This document shows, one piece after another, positions 1 to 10,471 of a DNA stretch of 64,000 nucleotides. The translations under genes were made by a program, and so were the position numbers. The notes under the pieces were generated by a model that saw only the letters and a program-made list of their open reading frames with translations, was not told where the DNA came from and made no database searches. The first letter of the stretch is position 1. Each line of letters opens with the position of its first letter. Source of the DNA: Bacteroidales bacterium UBA6267 (GTDB lineage: Bacteria; Bacteroidota; Bacteroidia; Bacteroidales; UBA1556); the NCBI GenBank assembly GCA_002440745.1, contig DJVB01000049.1, positions 62,001-126,000 of the forward strand. Reading direction: 5' to 3'.

Positions 1-794
1 AAATTGGCGATGCGATGATCATGGCCAGCAAAAACCACATCCAAACCGGGCTCTTGCTTTGCGACCAATAACGCTGCATTCTCATTAAACTTTTCTTCCG
101 GATTGCCACCCCCATAAGAAGCATTGAGACCGGAATGAAATAACCCAACCAAAGCATCCGGTTTTTCTTTAAGGCGAATCTCACTAACCCAGAATTTCGC
201 TGACTCAATCATGTCGTCGAAGTGCATTCCTGAATATGTAGAAGGAGGCAACCAATTTGGAATTGAGGGAGTTATTAAACCCAAAACCGCAATTTTCAAC
301 CCATTGCGATTAATAATGGTATAAGGTTTAAAATACGGTTTACCTGTCGAATCGTCCACAGCATTTGCTGCAAGCCAATCAAACTGAAGATTATCTCTAA
401 AGGCATCATAAGCCTTATGCCCTGCTTCGATGTCGTGATTGCCGACTGAAGCCACATCAAAACCCATGAAATTCATCACTTTGGCCAGCAAATGCACCGA
501 ATCCTGATCTACAAAGTTGTAATAATATACCACAGGATCGCCTTGGAGCAAATCCCCATTATCCATTAAGATAACTTCAAGAGAATCATTCGCTCTTTGT
601 GTTTGAACATAGCTAAAAACGCGAGCCAATGAACCGTCACGCTTCTCTCCTGAAAGCAAGTCGTCCGGAAAAATTGCACCATGAACATCCGTAGTTTGAA
701 TCAGCCTGACGACTACCGTTTTATCCTTTTTCATAAATTCATTTTTACAAGAAACCAAAATGATCATTGACAGAAATACCACTAAATATCTCAT
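1..794 (-). CDS. 5'-nucleotidase / metallophosphoesterase lipoprotein, cut by the window edge
   Basis: The minus strand reads openly from an ATG at 794 to the window edge, 264 codons, so the C-terminal half is missing. The first residues (MRYLVVFLSMIILVSCKNEF) form a lipoprotein signal with lipobox LVSC, placing it on an envelope membrane. Metallophosphoesterase motifs follow in the usual order: TDVHG (about residues 39-43), DNGDLLQGDP, GNHDIE and, near the edge, GHDHR. They bind two metal ions. The family (UshA / 2',3'-cyclic-nucleotide phosphodiesterase type) hydrolyses extracytoplasmic nucleotides to release phosphate and nucleosides. The nucleotidase C-terminal domain that separates this subgroup from other phosphoesterases lies outside the window, so substrate is inferred. 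Confidence 0.85.
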   Translation of the reverse strand, partial: MRYLVVFLSMIILVSCKNEFMKKDKTVVVRLIQTTDVHGAIFPDDLLSGEKRDGSLARVFSYVQTQRANDSLEVILMDNGDLLQGDPVVYYYNFVDQDSVHLLAKVMNFMGFDVASVGNHDIEAGHKAYDAFRDNLQFDWLAANAVDDSTGKPYFKPYTIINRNGLKIAVLGLITPSIPNWLPPSTYSGMHFDDMIESAKFWVSEIRLKEKPDALVGLFHSGLNASYGGGNPEEKFNENAALLVAKQEPGLDVVFAGHDHRIAN

Positions 795-808
795 AAACAA
801 CAATTTAG

Positions 809-1543
809 TTAAAATATAAACTCTACTTCTTTAAAGCTAAAAATTCTCGTACCGCTATCGGTTGAAATCATTAATTGCCCAAAATTATTCACACCAAGAA
901 TTTCTCCTAAAAATTGACTATCACCACTTTGAAATTCCATCTTTTGGTTTTTAAATAACATTTTTGCGTGATACAAACGATTCAACTTCACAGAATCCGT
1001 TTGCAGCATTTCATAGAAAAACTTCATATTTTCCAATAGAATTTTGAGCACATCATCCAATTTAAAATCGGTATTCGCAATCCATTTCATCGAAATCGGA
1101 TTTGGAATATAATTCGGAAAAACAACTTGATTTACATTTAGACCTATTCCAATAATGGATGATATGATATGATTTCCGGCCACAGAATTTTCAATCAAAA
1201 TGCCGGCGATTTTTTTCTTTTTCCAATAGATATCATTGGGCCATTTAATTGCAAATACTTCATTTTCAATTATTTCACTGAGTGTTTTTTGAATACTCAA
1301 GGCCACAACCATTGACAGCTTAAATTGGTTGGCAGCCGGCAGAAACTCAGGCCGTAACAGCGTCGAAATCAGCAAATTCTGATCCTTTGCGCTATGCCAA
1401 GCATTGGAGCCTAAACCCCGTCCTGCGCCTTGCTCACCGCAAGAAACCACAAAACCTTCATTTAGATTAGAATTCGGCAGCAACGACTGAATATAGTCGT
1501 TGGTAGAAGTTAAAATAGGGAAATAGTTTACATCGAATTTCAT
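809..1543 (-). CDS. birA: Biotin--[acetyl-CoA-carboxylase] ligase, monofunctional
   Basis: BirA activates biotin with ATP and attaches it to the biotin carboxyl carrier domain of acetyl-CoA carboxylase and related enzymes in the cytoplasm. The 244-residue protein has the biotinyl-AMP loop GRGLGSNAW (41-49, family GRGRxxxxW), KWPND (100-104) and KKIAGIL (110-116). It starts directly in the catalytic domain: the N-terminal winged helix that makes E. coli BirA a repressor is absent, so it should be only a ligase. It is transcribed divergently from rsfS; a TAnnTTTG box on the minus strand at 1587-1594 would give a leader of about 35 bases. Confidence 0.95.
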   Translation of the reverse strand: MKFDVNYFPILTSTNDYIQSLLPNSNLNEGFVVSCGEQGAGRGLGSNAWHSAKDQNLLISTLLRPEFLPAANQFKLSMVVALSIQKTLSEIIENEVFAIKWPNDIYWKKKKIAGILIENSVAGNHIISSIIGIGLNVNQVVFPNYIPNPISMKWIANTDFKLDDVLKILLENMKFFYEMLQTDSVKLNRLYHAKMLFKNQKMEFQSGDSQFLGEILGVNNFGQLMISTDSGTRIFSFKEVEFIF

Positions 1544-1586
1544 GGAAACATGTAGGATACGCAGATTTAACTGCGTGATTATTTGG

Positions 1587-1594
1587 CAAAATTA
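1587..1594 (-). promoter_or_regulatory. Candidate -7 box of the birA promoter
   Basis: Minus strand reads TAATTTTG, a full match to the Bacteroidota -7 consensus TAnnTTTG, about 45 bases upstream of the birA ATG. No convincing -33 TTG was placed. Confidence 0.5.
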
Positions 1595-1618
1595 ACAATA
1601 AACGAATGTTAAAATTAG

Positions 1619-1626
1619 TATTTTTG
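1619..1626 (+). promoter_or_regulatory. Candidate -7 box of the rsfS-ftsH promoter
   Basis: TATTTTTG matches TAnnTTTG and lies 18 bases before the rsfS ATG, implying a leader of only about 12-15 bases. It faces away from the birA box 24 bases to the left, so the two promoters overlap. Confidence 0.55.
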
Positions 1627-1644
1627 CCGACCTAATTAAATTCA

Positions 1645-2016
1645 ATGATTAAAACGAATAACGAATTACCGGAATTAACTCAAGTGATAGTAGAAGCATT
1701 GCAAGACAAGAAGGCTTTGGATATTTCGGTTATAGATTTACGCAGTTTAAAGTCGGCAGTAGCTGATTTTTTTGTGATTTGTACCGGCAACTCTGCACCA
1801 CAGGTTCATGCTCTTTATGAGAATGTTGACCGTTTTGTAAAAACCAAATTGCACGAAGACCCAATTGGCGTTGAAGGCCGTGAGAATATGGAATGGGTTC
1901 TTTTAGACTATTATGATGTTGTAGTGCATATTTTCAAACCTGAAACTCGTGAATTTTTCAAATTGGAAAAACTTTGGTCCGATGCAAAAATCACTACATT
2001 CGAAAATTTGAATTAA
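1645..2016 (+). CDS. rsfS: Ribosome silencing factor RsfS (Iojap/DUF143)
   Basis: RsfS binds ribosomal protein uL14 on the 50S subunit and blocks subunit joining when nutrients are scarce. The 123-residue product is normal length and carries the family core: DISVIDLRSLKSAVADFFVICTGNS near the N-terminus (residues 26-50) and the acidic/aromatic stretch around EWVLLDYYDVVVHIF (83-97). It is the first gene of a plus-strand run continuing into ftsH after 32 bases; rsfS followed by ftsH is a common order in Bacteroidota. Confidence 0.93.
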   Translation: MIKTNNELPELTQVIVEALQDKKALDISVIDLRSLKSAVADFFVICTGNSAPQVHALYENVDRFVKTKLHEDPIGVEGRENMEWVLLDYYDVVVHIFKPETREFFKLEKLWSDAKITTFENLN

Positions 2017-2048
2017 TAATTAGGAAAACGAATTACAGAAAACGAAAA

Positions 2049-4145
<2,097 letters not shown>

Positions 4146-4162
4146 AATCTATTGAATCCATT

Positions 4163-4807
4163 ATGGCAAACGAGAAATCAGCAAGGGAAAACGTTTTAAA
4201 GAACATTAGGAATGCTTCCTTAGTTCGCATTGAAAATCCATATTCCAATGTAAATTTAGATGCTCCCATTTACCAAGAATCTGCTGAAGAGGATTTGTTA
4301 GTTCGGTTTGCTTCCGAATTGAATTTGATTGGAGGGAGCTTTGTATATTGTGGATCAAACGGCGAAATGCTCAATGAACTAAAAGTCTTGATGGATGTTC
4401 GCAAAATTGACAGCTTTTTTACTTTAGATAAAAAGATAACTCAACTGCTTAAATCTGCTGATATAGAAGTAATTAACGATCAAAGCAGAACCAAAACTTC
4501 CAAGGTAATTATCACCGGTTGCGAAGCTTTAGTTGCACGTTTGGGTTCAGTGGTCGTTTCATCAAAACAAGATTCGGGTCGCTTGGCAAATTTTATTGCT
4601 GATACTCACATTGTTATGGCAAATCCTAATCAAGTTGTTGAAACGGTAAAATCGGCAATTGAATTAATCAAAACCAAATATACCTCACTCCCATCCATGA
4701 TTTCGTTTGTTACCGGTCCGTCTCGCACTGCCGATATTGAAAAAACCTTGGTTATGGGAGCACATGGACCACGTGAACTTATTGTATTTGTATCAGAAAA
4801 CTTTTAA
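4163..4807 (+). CDS. LUD-domain protein (LutC/YkgG family)
   Basis: The 214-residue protein matches the LUD family, whose best known member LutC belongs to the three-subunit iron-sulfur lactate dehydrogenase LutABC. Diagnostic stretches are ITGCEALVARLGSVVVSS in the middle and FVTGPSRTADIEKTLVMGAHG near the end, where the GAHGP loop lies in the presumed ligand pocket. No lutA or lutB lies nearby; instead it sits 17 bases after ftsH and directly before the DUF2007 and cdsA genes. This solitary LUD gene next to ftsH recurs in Bacteroidota and its role there is unclear, so a lactate function is not asserted. Confidence 0.85.
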   Translation: MANEKSARENVLKNIRNASLVRIENPYSNVNLDAPIYQESAEEDLLVRFASELNLIGGSFVYCGSNGEMLNELKVLMDVRKIDSFFTLDKKITQLLKSADIEVINDQSRTKTSKVIITGCEALVARLGSVVVSSKQDSGRLANFIADTHIVMANPNQVVETVKSAIELIKTKYTSLPSMISFVTGPSRTADIEKTLVMGAHGPRELIVFVSENF

Positions 4808-4808
4808 T

Positions 4809-5021
4809 ATGAATGAAGAATCTCAAAACTGGGAATTGGTTTATTCTGCCGACCAGGAGTATAAAATTGTGATAATCACAGATTTGTTGGCTGAAGCTGA
4901 TATTGTTTCTCATTTCATCAACAAAAAAGACAATAGTTATAATTTCGGATTTATCGAACTTTTTGTCAGACCGGATGATGTTTTAAAAGCTAAAAATATC
5001 ATCGAAAAAGCTAAACTTTGA
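4809..5021 (+). CDS. DUF2007 domain protein
   Basis: A 70-residue protein starting at ATG 4809, immediately after the LUD gene stop. It resembles DUF2007 (putative signal-transducing family): WELVYSADQEYKIVIITDL, then a helix and the closing FIELFVRPDDVLKAKNII, giving the small alpha-beta fold of that family. The frame is open further upstream inside the LUD gene, but that extension is a shadow of LUD coding. Its stop overlaps the TTG start of cdsA by four bases, suggesting coupled translation. The biochemical role is unknown. Confidence 0.8.
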   Translation: MNEESQNWELVYSADQEYKIVIITDLLAEADIVSHFINKKDNSYNFGFIELFVRPDDVLKAKNIIEKAKL

Positions 5022-5830
5022 AAAACCTACTTCTTCGGAGTCTCACCGGTATCCTCTATGCAGGGGCAGTCTTAGTTGCCATTCACTATGGATTAGTTAG
5101 CTTTTTGTTCTTATTTGGAATATTCACTTTATTAGGCTCTTATGAAATGATTCGGATGCTACAGCAGCAAAGCTTTAGCATAAAAACAGGTATGCCGGCA
5201 ATAGCTTTGGCAATTTCTGTGTTTTTGATTATATCTCTAATTCTCGCTAATCATCTGCCATTTGAGACCCTGTTTTTCAGCATTGTAGCTTTTGGATTAA
5301 TCTTTATTTTGCAGCTATACTCCGGCAATTCGGCACCGGCATTCCGCATTGCCGAAAACATCTTACCGACTCTTTATATTGCCATTCCATTCTCAACCGC
5401 AATCTTTTTATTGGAAAAACCAAATGAAATAGAAGGAATATTTATTTATCTGTTTTTCATAACCTTATGGATAAACGATTCCATGGCTTATGTAACCGGA
5501 ATGTTGTTTGGAAAACATAGATTATTTGAGCGCATTTCACCAAAGAAATCATGGGAAGGGTTTTTCGGAGGATTGGTTTTTAGCGTAGCTACCGGACTAA
5601 CCGTTGGCATTTTGACGGAAAGCGATAATCTCTTCATTTGGGCAGGTTATTCCTTGGTTGTCAGCATATTTGCCACTTTTGGCGATTTAGTAGAATCCAT
5701 GTTCAAACGTAGTTTTAATATCAAGGACTCAGGAAATATTCTACCCGGTCATGGAGGCATTCTCGACCGATTGGATGGCGCTACTCTGGGACTTCCCGCC
5801 GCCGCCGCATACCTTTATTTTTTCTTCTAA
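5018..5830 (+). CDS. cdsA: Phosphatidate cytidylyltransferase CdsA
   Basis: CdsA makes CDP-diacylglycerol from phosphatidate and CTP at the inner membrane, the branch point to all phospholipids. The 270-residue protein is very hydrophobic (seven or more helices) and ends in the signature S-K-D-PGHGG-DR-D (residues 227-253, with D237, PGHGG 243-247 and D250/D253). The start is TTG at 5018, overlapping the DUF2007 stop as TTGA; MKNLLLRSLTGILYAG is the N-terminus expected for this family in Bacteroidota. psd, two steps later on the phosphatidylethanolamine branch, follows 59 bases downstream with its own promoter box; the intermediate pssA is not in the window. Confidence 0.94.
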   Translation: MKNLLLRSLTGILYAGAVLVAIHYGLVSFLFLFGIFTLLGSYEMIRMLQQQSFSIKTGMPAIALAISVFLIISLILANHLPFETLFFSIVAFGLIFILQLYSGNSAPAFRIAENILPTLYIAIPFSTAIFLLEKPNEIEGIFIYLFFITLWINDSMAYVTGMLFGKHRLFERISPKKSWEGFFGGLVFSVATGLTVGILTESDNLFIWAGYSLVVSIFATFGDLVESMFKRSFNIKDSGNILPGHGGILDRLDGATLGLPAAAAYLYFFF

Positions 5831-5852
5831 GCTCATTTTGACACATTATATC

Positions 5853-5860
5853 TATATTTG
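5853..5860 (+). promoter_or_regulatory. Candidate -7 box for psd
   Basis: TATATTTG, a full TAnnTTTG match, 30 bases before the psd ATG. It suggests psd can be transcribed apart from cdsA. Confidence 0.5.
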
Positions 5861-5889
5861 CATATAATTTCCATTAAATCATCAACACC

Positions 5890-6543
5890 ATGGGGATACA
5901 TAAGGAAGGATTCAAAACAATCATTATCAGTTTTTTAGCTCTTACAGTTATAGTTTGGATAGTCAATATAAGTTTACCGCAATTTCCAATCATCACCATT
6001 ATTTTGGGCTCAATTGCCTTTCTTTTCTGGTTGGGTATCGTTAGCTTTTTCCGCTATCCAAAGTTTACCGTGGTCGAAAATCCTTCTCAGGTAATCAGTC
6101 CAGCAGATGGAAAGGTTGTGGTGATTGAAAAAGTGAAAATGAGTGAATTTTTGGATGATGAACGCATCCAAATTTCCATTTTTATGTCGCCGGCCAACAC
6201 GCATTTAAATCGCTATCCCATAAGTGGAAAAATATCATACTTTCGCTATCATCCCGGTAAACATTTAGTTGCTTGGCTTCCAAAAGCGAGCACAGATAAC
6301 GAACAGACAAGCATTGCTTTAGAAAATTCCAAACTTACAATTATGGTTCGGCAGATAGCAGGGGCTGTTGCCCGCCGAATTGTATGCTATTCCGAAGAAG
6401 GTCAAGAAGTTAAGCAAGGCGACCAATTAGGATTTATAAAGTTTGGTTCACGTGTAGATGTTTTCCTTCCTTTCCATGCTGAAATCCAAGTCAGTTTGGA
6501 AGAAAACGTTAGAGCCGGAAAAACAATTTTAGCAAAAATCTAA
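5890..6543 (+). CDS. psd: Phosphatidylserine decarboxylase proenzyme, short type
   Basis: Psd converts phosphatidylserine to phosphatidylethanolamine at the membrane. The 217-residue protein is the compact form common in Bacteroidota and archaea, with two N-terminal membrane helices (about 8-53), the conserved SPADGKVV (70-77), the PANTHLNRYP stretch (101-110) and the self-cleavage site FGSR. Cleavage between G186 and S187 leaves a small alpha chain with the pyruvoyl group made from S187. It converges on mqnE with only two bases between the stop codons. Confidence 0.94.
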   Translation: MGIHKEGFKTIIISFLALTVIVWIVNISLPQFPIITIILGSIAFLFWLGIVSFFRYPKFTVVENPSQVISPADGKVVVIEKVKMSEFLDDERIQISIFMSPANTHLNRYPISGKISYFRYHPGKHLVAWLPKASTDNEQTSIALENSKLTIMVRQIAGAVARRIVCYSEEGQEVKQGDQLGFIKFGSRVDVFLPFHAEIQVSLEENVRAGKTILAKI

Positions 6544-6545
6544 GC

Positions 6546-7646
6546 TTAGTATTCCTTAATAATTTTATAAACCGAGTCCCTTTCGATAGGTTGCCGACCT
6601 GCAGCTCTAATCAATTCCACCATCTCGTCAGTTGTCATCGCAGGCGATTGCTCATTTGCTCCTGCACGACTGTAAATTTTAGTACTATCATTGATAGTCC
6701 CATCAAAATCGTCCACACCAAAAGAGAGCAGAAGTTGAGCTATATCGCGACCAATCATAGGCCAATAAGCTTTGATATGCGGAAAATTATCTAGGTAGAT
6801 ACGCGACATGGCATACATCTTAACATCCTCAATAATAGAAACTTCCGGCAAATATGAAAGCTCATTATTCTTATTCTTAAATTTCAAAGGAATGAAAACA
6901 TTGAACCCATTGGTTTTATCTTGCAAATCTCTTAAACGGTTAATATGCTCCACACGATGCCAATTGTTTTCAATATGACCATAAATATTGGTAGCATTGC
7001 TAGGAATTCCTAACTCGTGTGCTGTTTGATGAACTAAAAGCCACTGTTCGGCGGTATCTTTTTGACCGCAAATTTGCTTTCTTATTTCTTCATCAAATAT
7101 CTCAGCGCCACCACCAGGGATACTATCTAAACCATATTCTTTTAAAGCTTGCAAACCCTCTTTTACCGTCATTCCCGCACGTTTACTAATGTAGCTAATC
7201 TCAACAGCAGTGAATGCTTTTATATGAATATCAGGACGGATTGATTTGATTTGCTTAAAAATTTCACCGTAGTAATGCACATCCCAGCGAGGATGAACAC
7301 CACCGACAATATGAACTTCAGTAATATCAGGTCCGGCATTACGAACCATATCAACTATCTGATCCTGACTATATTCCCATCCATCTTCACCTTTTTTCTT
7401 ATAATAAGAACAAAATTTACAGGAATAGACACAAGTATTCGTAGGTTCAATATGTAGATTACGATTGAAATAAGTATTATTACCGTTTTTACGTTCACGA
7501 ATAGTATTGGCTAAAAAACCCAATAGGCTCAAATCACCATGATCGTATAAATAAACGCCTTCATCGAGGCTTATCCGATTGCCATCCAAAACTTTAGAGG
7601 CAATCTGTTTTAGCTTTTCGTCAGAAATTAATATTTCGGGATACAT
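6546..7646 (-). CDS. mqnE: Aminofutalosine synthase MqnE (radical SAM)
   Basis: MqnE joins an adenosyl radical to the enolpyruvyl benzoate precursor, giving aminofutalosine in the alternative (futalosine) menaquinone pathway. The 366-residue protein has the radical-SAM cluster motif CxxxCxxC at C72, C76 and C79 (CVYSCKFCSYY) and the family stretches PGGGAEIFDEEIRKQICGQK and NIYGHIENNWHRVEHINRLR. These fit MqnE better than its paralogue MqnC, which has a different sequence after GGGAE. Other mqn genes are not in the window. It begins three bases after the stop of the M43 protease gene, so the two are probably co-transcribed. Confidence 0.9.
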   Translation of the reverse strand: MYPEILISDEKLKQIASKVLDGNRISLDEGVYLYDHGDLSLLGFLANTIRERKNGNNTYFNRNLHIEPTNTCVYSCKFCSYYKKKGEDGWEYSQDQIVDMVRNAGPDITEVHIVGGVHPRWDVHYYGEIFKQIKSIRPDIHIKAFTAVEISYISKRAGMTVKEGLQALKEYGLDSIPGGGAEIFDEEIRKQICGQKDTAEQWLLVHQTAHELGIPSNATNIYGHIENNWHRVEHINRLRDLQDKTNGFNVFIPLKFKNKNNELSYLPEVSIIEDVKMYAMSRIYLDNFPHIKAYWPMIGRDIAQLLLSFGVDDFDGTINDSTKIYSRAGANEQSPAMTTDEMVELIRAAGRQPIERDSVYKIIKEY

Positions 7647-7649
7647 CTT

Positions 7650-8936
7650 TTATTTTAAAATTTCAATTTTCTTTACTTCGACATAAGCAGAATTACGAAT
7701 AATAGCTATGTAAAAACCACTTTGCCAATCATTTACATTTAATACAAAATCTTGAGAATTATTTATTGTATAATTACCAACCAACAATCCTTGAATTGAA
7801 TAGATGGAAATTACACCAGAAAAGTTTTCTTTAAAATTAAACTGTAAGGAAGAAACCGCAGGATTTGGAAAAACATTTACTAAAGATAGATTCGGTTTCA
7901 CCTCCGGGACTGAGTTCACAAGGCATCCCGGGGAAGTTTTTAAGGAGCTGCGATAGTTGTTTATAGTGGCCCACATCCGCAATTTTTGACCTTCAGTGAA
8001 AATATTCATACACTCGTCATCGGTATAATCCATATAATTTGAGTACATATCCGAAGTATTATTGCATGAAGGCTCCGGAAAACTTGGGCAATTATAGTTC
8101 TCATCTGCTTGATTTGGAGTATCATCAACATAATCACTACCCCAGCAACCTGTTCCATCATCGCCCCAAACGTGGTAGAGATTGAACCAATGACCAACCT
8201 CGTGCGTAACTGTTCGGCCTAAATCATAATAGGGACTAAGAGTTCCAACCCTTCCAAAATTAGAATACTGAATCACTACGCCATCTGTCGAAGCTGCACC
8301 TCCGGGAAGTTGTGCATAACCAAGAATTCCAGTATAAGAACCATCTCTAATAGAAGGTACAACCCAGATATTCAAGTATTTATTTCTATCCCAAATATCA
8401 TGGCCACCGGTTGAAGTATATTTTGCCTCATCGGTATTTATGTCGAAGGAAGTTTTGGAAGTTTGTGTTCTTGTAATACCATTAGTCCAATTTCCATAAG
8501 GGTCTTGGGCTGCAAGACAAAACTGAATCTGACAATCGGCTGCTACAGATTTAAACAAAGCAGGAGTATTTGTGGTATCAGCATTCAGTCGGCGATAATC
8601 CTCATTTAGGACTTCAATTTGTGAAAGCACCTGAGCATCAGAGATGTTTTGCGTGGCGTTATAATAAATCACATGCACAACCACAGGAACGACAAGAACT
8701 TCTTTAAAATCGGCCCCGCGATTCGCTTTAACGAATTCGTGAGTGGCTACTTCTAATTCTTGTCTTATTTTCGCTAACTCCGGATTAACAGCTAATTGAT
8801 GTTGGTAATAACTCGTTGTACCACAATGATTTGGACGTTCCTGAGCAAAACTATCGTTAAGCAATGAAACAAATAACAGAAAAATTACAAATACTCTCAC
8901 TAGATTAAGTGTTAAATGAATTGGACAAAAATACAT
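7650..8936 (-). CDS. Secreted M43 (pappalysin-like) zinc metalloprotease with T9SS sorting domain
   Basis: A 428-residue secreted endopeptidase. The hydrophobic segment ending at SFAQ (about residue 32) is the signal peptide. The zinc site is HEVGHWFNLYH (H245, E246, H249, H255), the extended HExxHxxGxxH form of metzincins, and SNYMDYTDDECM (around M302) is the Met-turn, both typical of M43 cytophagalysins. From about 350, NVFPNPA... to GFYIAIIRNS...VKKIEILK is a type A T9SS sorting domain, so the enzyme should be exported across the outer membrane. The annotated start gives a long, cysteine-containing signal; an internal GTG at residue 14 would give a more usual one. Confidence 0.9.
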   Translation of the reverse strand: MYFCPIHLTLNLVRVFVIFLLFVSLLNDSFAQERPNHCGTTSYYQHQLAVNPELAKIRQELEVATHEFVKANRGADFKEVLVVPVVVHVIYYNATQNISDAQVLSQIEVLNEDYRRLNADTTNTPALFKSVAADCQIQFCLAAQDPYGNWTNGITRTQTSKTSFDINTDEAKYTSTGGHDIWDRNKYLNIWVVPSIRDGSYTGILGYAQLPGGAASTDGVVIQYSNFGRVGTLSPYYDLGRTVTHEVGHWFNLYHVWGDDGTGCWGSDYVDDTPNQADENYNCPSFPEPSCNNTSDMYSNYMDYTDDECMNIFTEGQKLRMWATINNYRSSLKTSPGCLVNSVPEVKPNLSLVNVFPNPAVSSLQFNFKENFSGVISIYSIQGLLVGNYTINNSQDFVLNVNDWQSGFYIAIIRNSAYVEVKKIEILK

Positions 8937-9002
8937 ACTTTTCAGCAGATGAATTCAAGTAGAAGGTTGATTTATAACAGAATTTCAATGGGGAAAAGGT
9001 TG

Positions 9003-9022
9003 TCTGAGAAAATTCACTCAGA
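9003..9022 (-). terminator. Weak hairpin after the efflux genes
   Basis: TCTGAG (9003-9008) pairs perfectly with CTCAGA (9017-9022), eight-base loop, about 25 bases beyond the stop of the minus-strand adaptor gene. The following minus-strand T-run is short (four T), so this is only a candidate. Confidence 0.3.
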
Positions 9023-9045
9023 GAAAAAATCCCAATGAATTATCA

Positions 9046-10428
9046 CTAATCAAACAATCTTGCTTTATCCACAATCTCAACTTTTTCGCCGTTTTTAAGC
9101 GTAGTGCTGATTGCACGATACGGAGCAATCACCACCATATCGTCAGCAGTTAGCCCTTCAACAATTTCAAAATACTGGTCATCTTGAACTCCAGCTTTCA
9201 CTTTTCTCAATACAACTTTATCATCTTTTAAAACAAATACATATTCATCCAAGACTTCCTTAGAAGCTTCTTTTGTTTTATCATCTTTCTTTACAGCAGT
9301 TGCCTGTCCTTCAACTTCAATAGCTTTCGTTTTTGACTTCGACTTTTTCGACATTAATGAGAATGTATCTGTTCTTGTGGTAACTGACTGAATAGGAACC
9401 GATAACACTTTATAACGATAGTTAGTTCGGATTTCAACAGACGCCGACATACCGGGACGAAAAGGGCTCACTATATGAGGATTTTTATCTAAAAGGTCTT
9501 TATAAGAGGATTGTAGGATGCGAATCCTAACTTTGAAATTCGTAACCTGATCGGCATTGGTCAGGTCGGAAGTTGAGCTATTGGCGATTCTGGTAACAAC
9601 CCCTTTAAACTTACGATCGAGATACGCATCCACCTCAATCAGAGCCGTGTCGCCAAGTTTTACCCTTACGATATCATTCTCACTCACATCCACTTGAGCT
9701 TCCATATTGGCTAAATTGGCAATTCGCATCACCTCAGTACCGCCCGAAAACTGAGAAGCCCCTGCCACACGCTCGCCCATTTCCTTATCTAATTTTGAAA
9801 TGGTGCCATCAATAGGTGCGAAAACCGCTGTTTTTGTCAAATTATCTTGAGCCTCTTTGAGAGCAGCCTCTGCATTCCGAACCGAATAGTCAGCAGCAGC
9901 AACGCTTTCTTTGGCTGCCTTAACTTCAGCCAAGGCTACTTGGTAGTTTGTGCTTACAAGGTCGAAATCAGCTTGGGAAATAACTTTTTGGTTAAAGAGT
10001 TTTTGATTCCGATTGAAATCTGCTTCAGCTTTTAAAAACTGCGCTTCAGTTTGAGCTAAACGCGCCTTCGAGTTTGCCAAATTAGCTCTTGAAGTATTCA
10101 ACGAAGCGGTCACTTTATCCACATTCGACAAATAAACATCCGGGTTGATTTTCAGTAATAAATCACCGGCTCTTACACTGTCGCCTTCCTTAACATAAAG
10201 CCCAACAATCTCCCCCGAAGCATCAGGAGCGATGATAATTTCTTTCTCAGGCTGAATCTTTCCTGAAGCGGTAACATATTCAACAATATTGCGTTCCTCA
10301 ACCTTTTGAACGCTCACTTTTGTATAGGTTTTTTTACCAATCCAACCGAGTTTGGAGGCGACTATCAATAAAGCTATCAACAACCCTATGCTAACTATAA
10401 TAATAATCCTGACTTTCTTATTGTTCAT
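9046..10428 (-). CDS. RND/MacA-type periplasmic adaptor (membrane fusion protein)
   Basis: This 460-residue protein has an N-terminal membrane helix (about 8-26), a biotinyl-lipoyl half-motif around SGKIQPEKEIIIAPDASGEIVGLYVKEGDSV, a long coiled-coil hairpin (about 100-200), the second lipoyl half AVFAPIDGTISKLDKEMGERV, beta-barrel and membrane-proximal domains. It should bridge an inner-membrane transporter to the TolC-like channel encoded just upstream (43 bases apart, same strand). A Lys/Ser-rich insert (SKKSKSKTKAI... about 355-390) interrupts the membrane-proximal region. No permease or ATPase gene follows, which is unusual for a MacAB-TolC or RND set. The substrate cannot be told. Confidence 0.9.
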   Translation of the reverse strand: MNNKKVRIIIIVSIGLLIALLIVASKLGWIGKKTYTKVSVQKVEERNIVEYVTASGKIQPEKEIIIAPDASGEIVGLYVKEGDSVRAGDLLLKINPDVYLSNVDKVTASLNTSRANLANSKARLAQTEAQFLKAEADFNRNQKLFNQKVISQADFDLVSTNYQVALAEVKAAKESVAAADYSVRNAEAALKEAQDNLTKTAVFAPIDGTISKLDKEMGERVAGASQFSGGTEVMRIANLANMEAQVDVSENDIVRVKLGDTALIEVDAYLDRKFKGVVTRIANSSTSDLTNADQVTNFKVRIRILQSSYKDLLDKNPHIVSPFRPGMSASVEIRTNYRYKVLSVPIQSVTTRTDTFSLMSKKSKSKTKAIEVEGQATAVKKDDKTKEASKEVLDEYVFVLKDDKVVLRKVKAGVQDDQYFEIVEGLTADDMVVIAPYRAISTTLKNGEKVEIVDKARLFD

Positions 10429-10471
10429 TGAAATTTCTATTTAATATTTAACTGCCTTTTCTAATAAATCA

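Noticed and set aside
1560..1575. CGCAG/CTGCG hairpin upstream of birA as a riboswitch
   Set aside because: Five base pairs only, no conserved riboswitch sequence.
1974..2048. Upstream extension of ftsH
   Set aside because: Lies within rsfS and does not look like FtsH; the ATG at 2049 is preferred.
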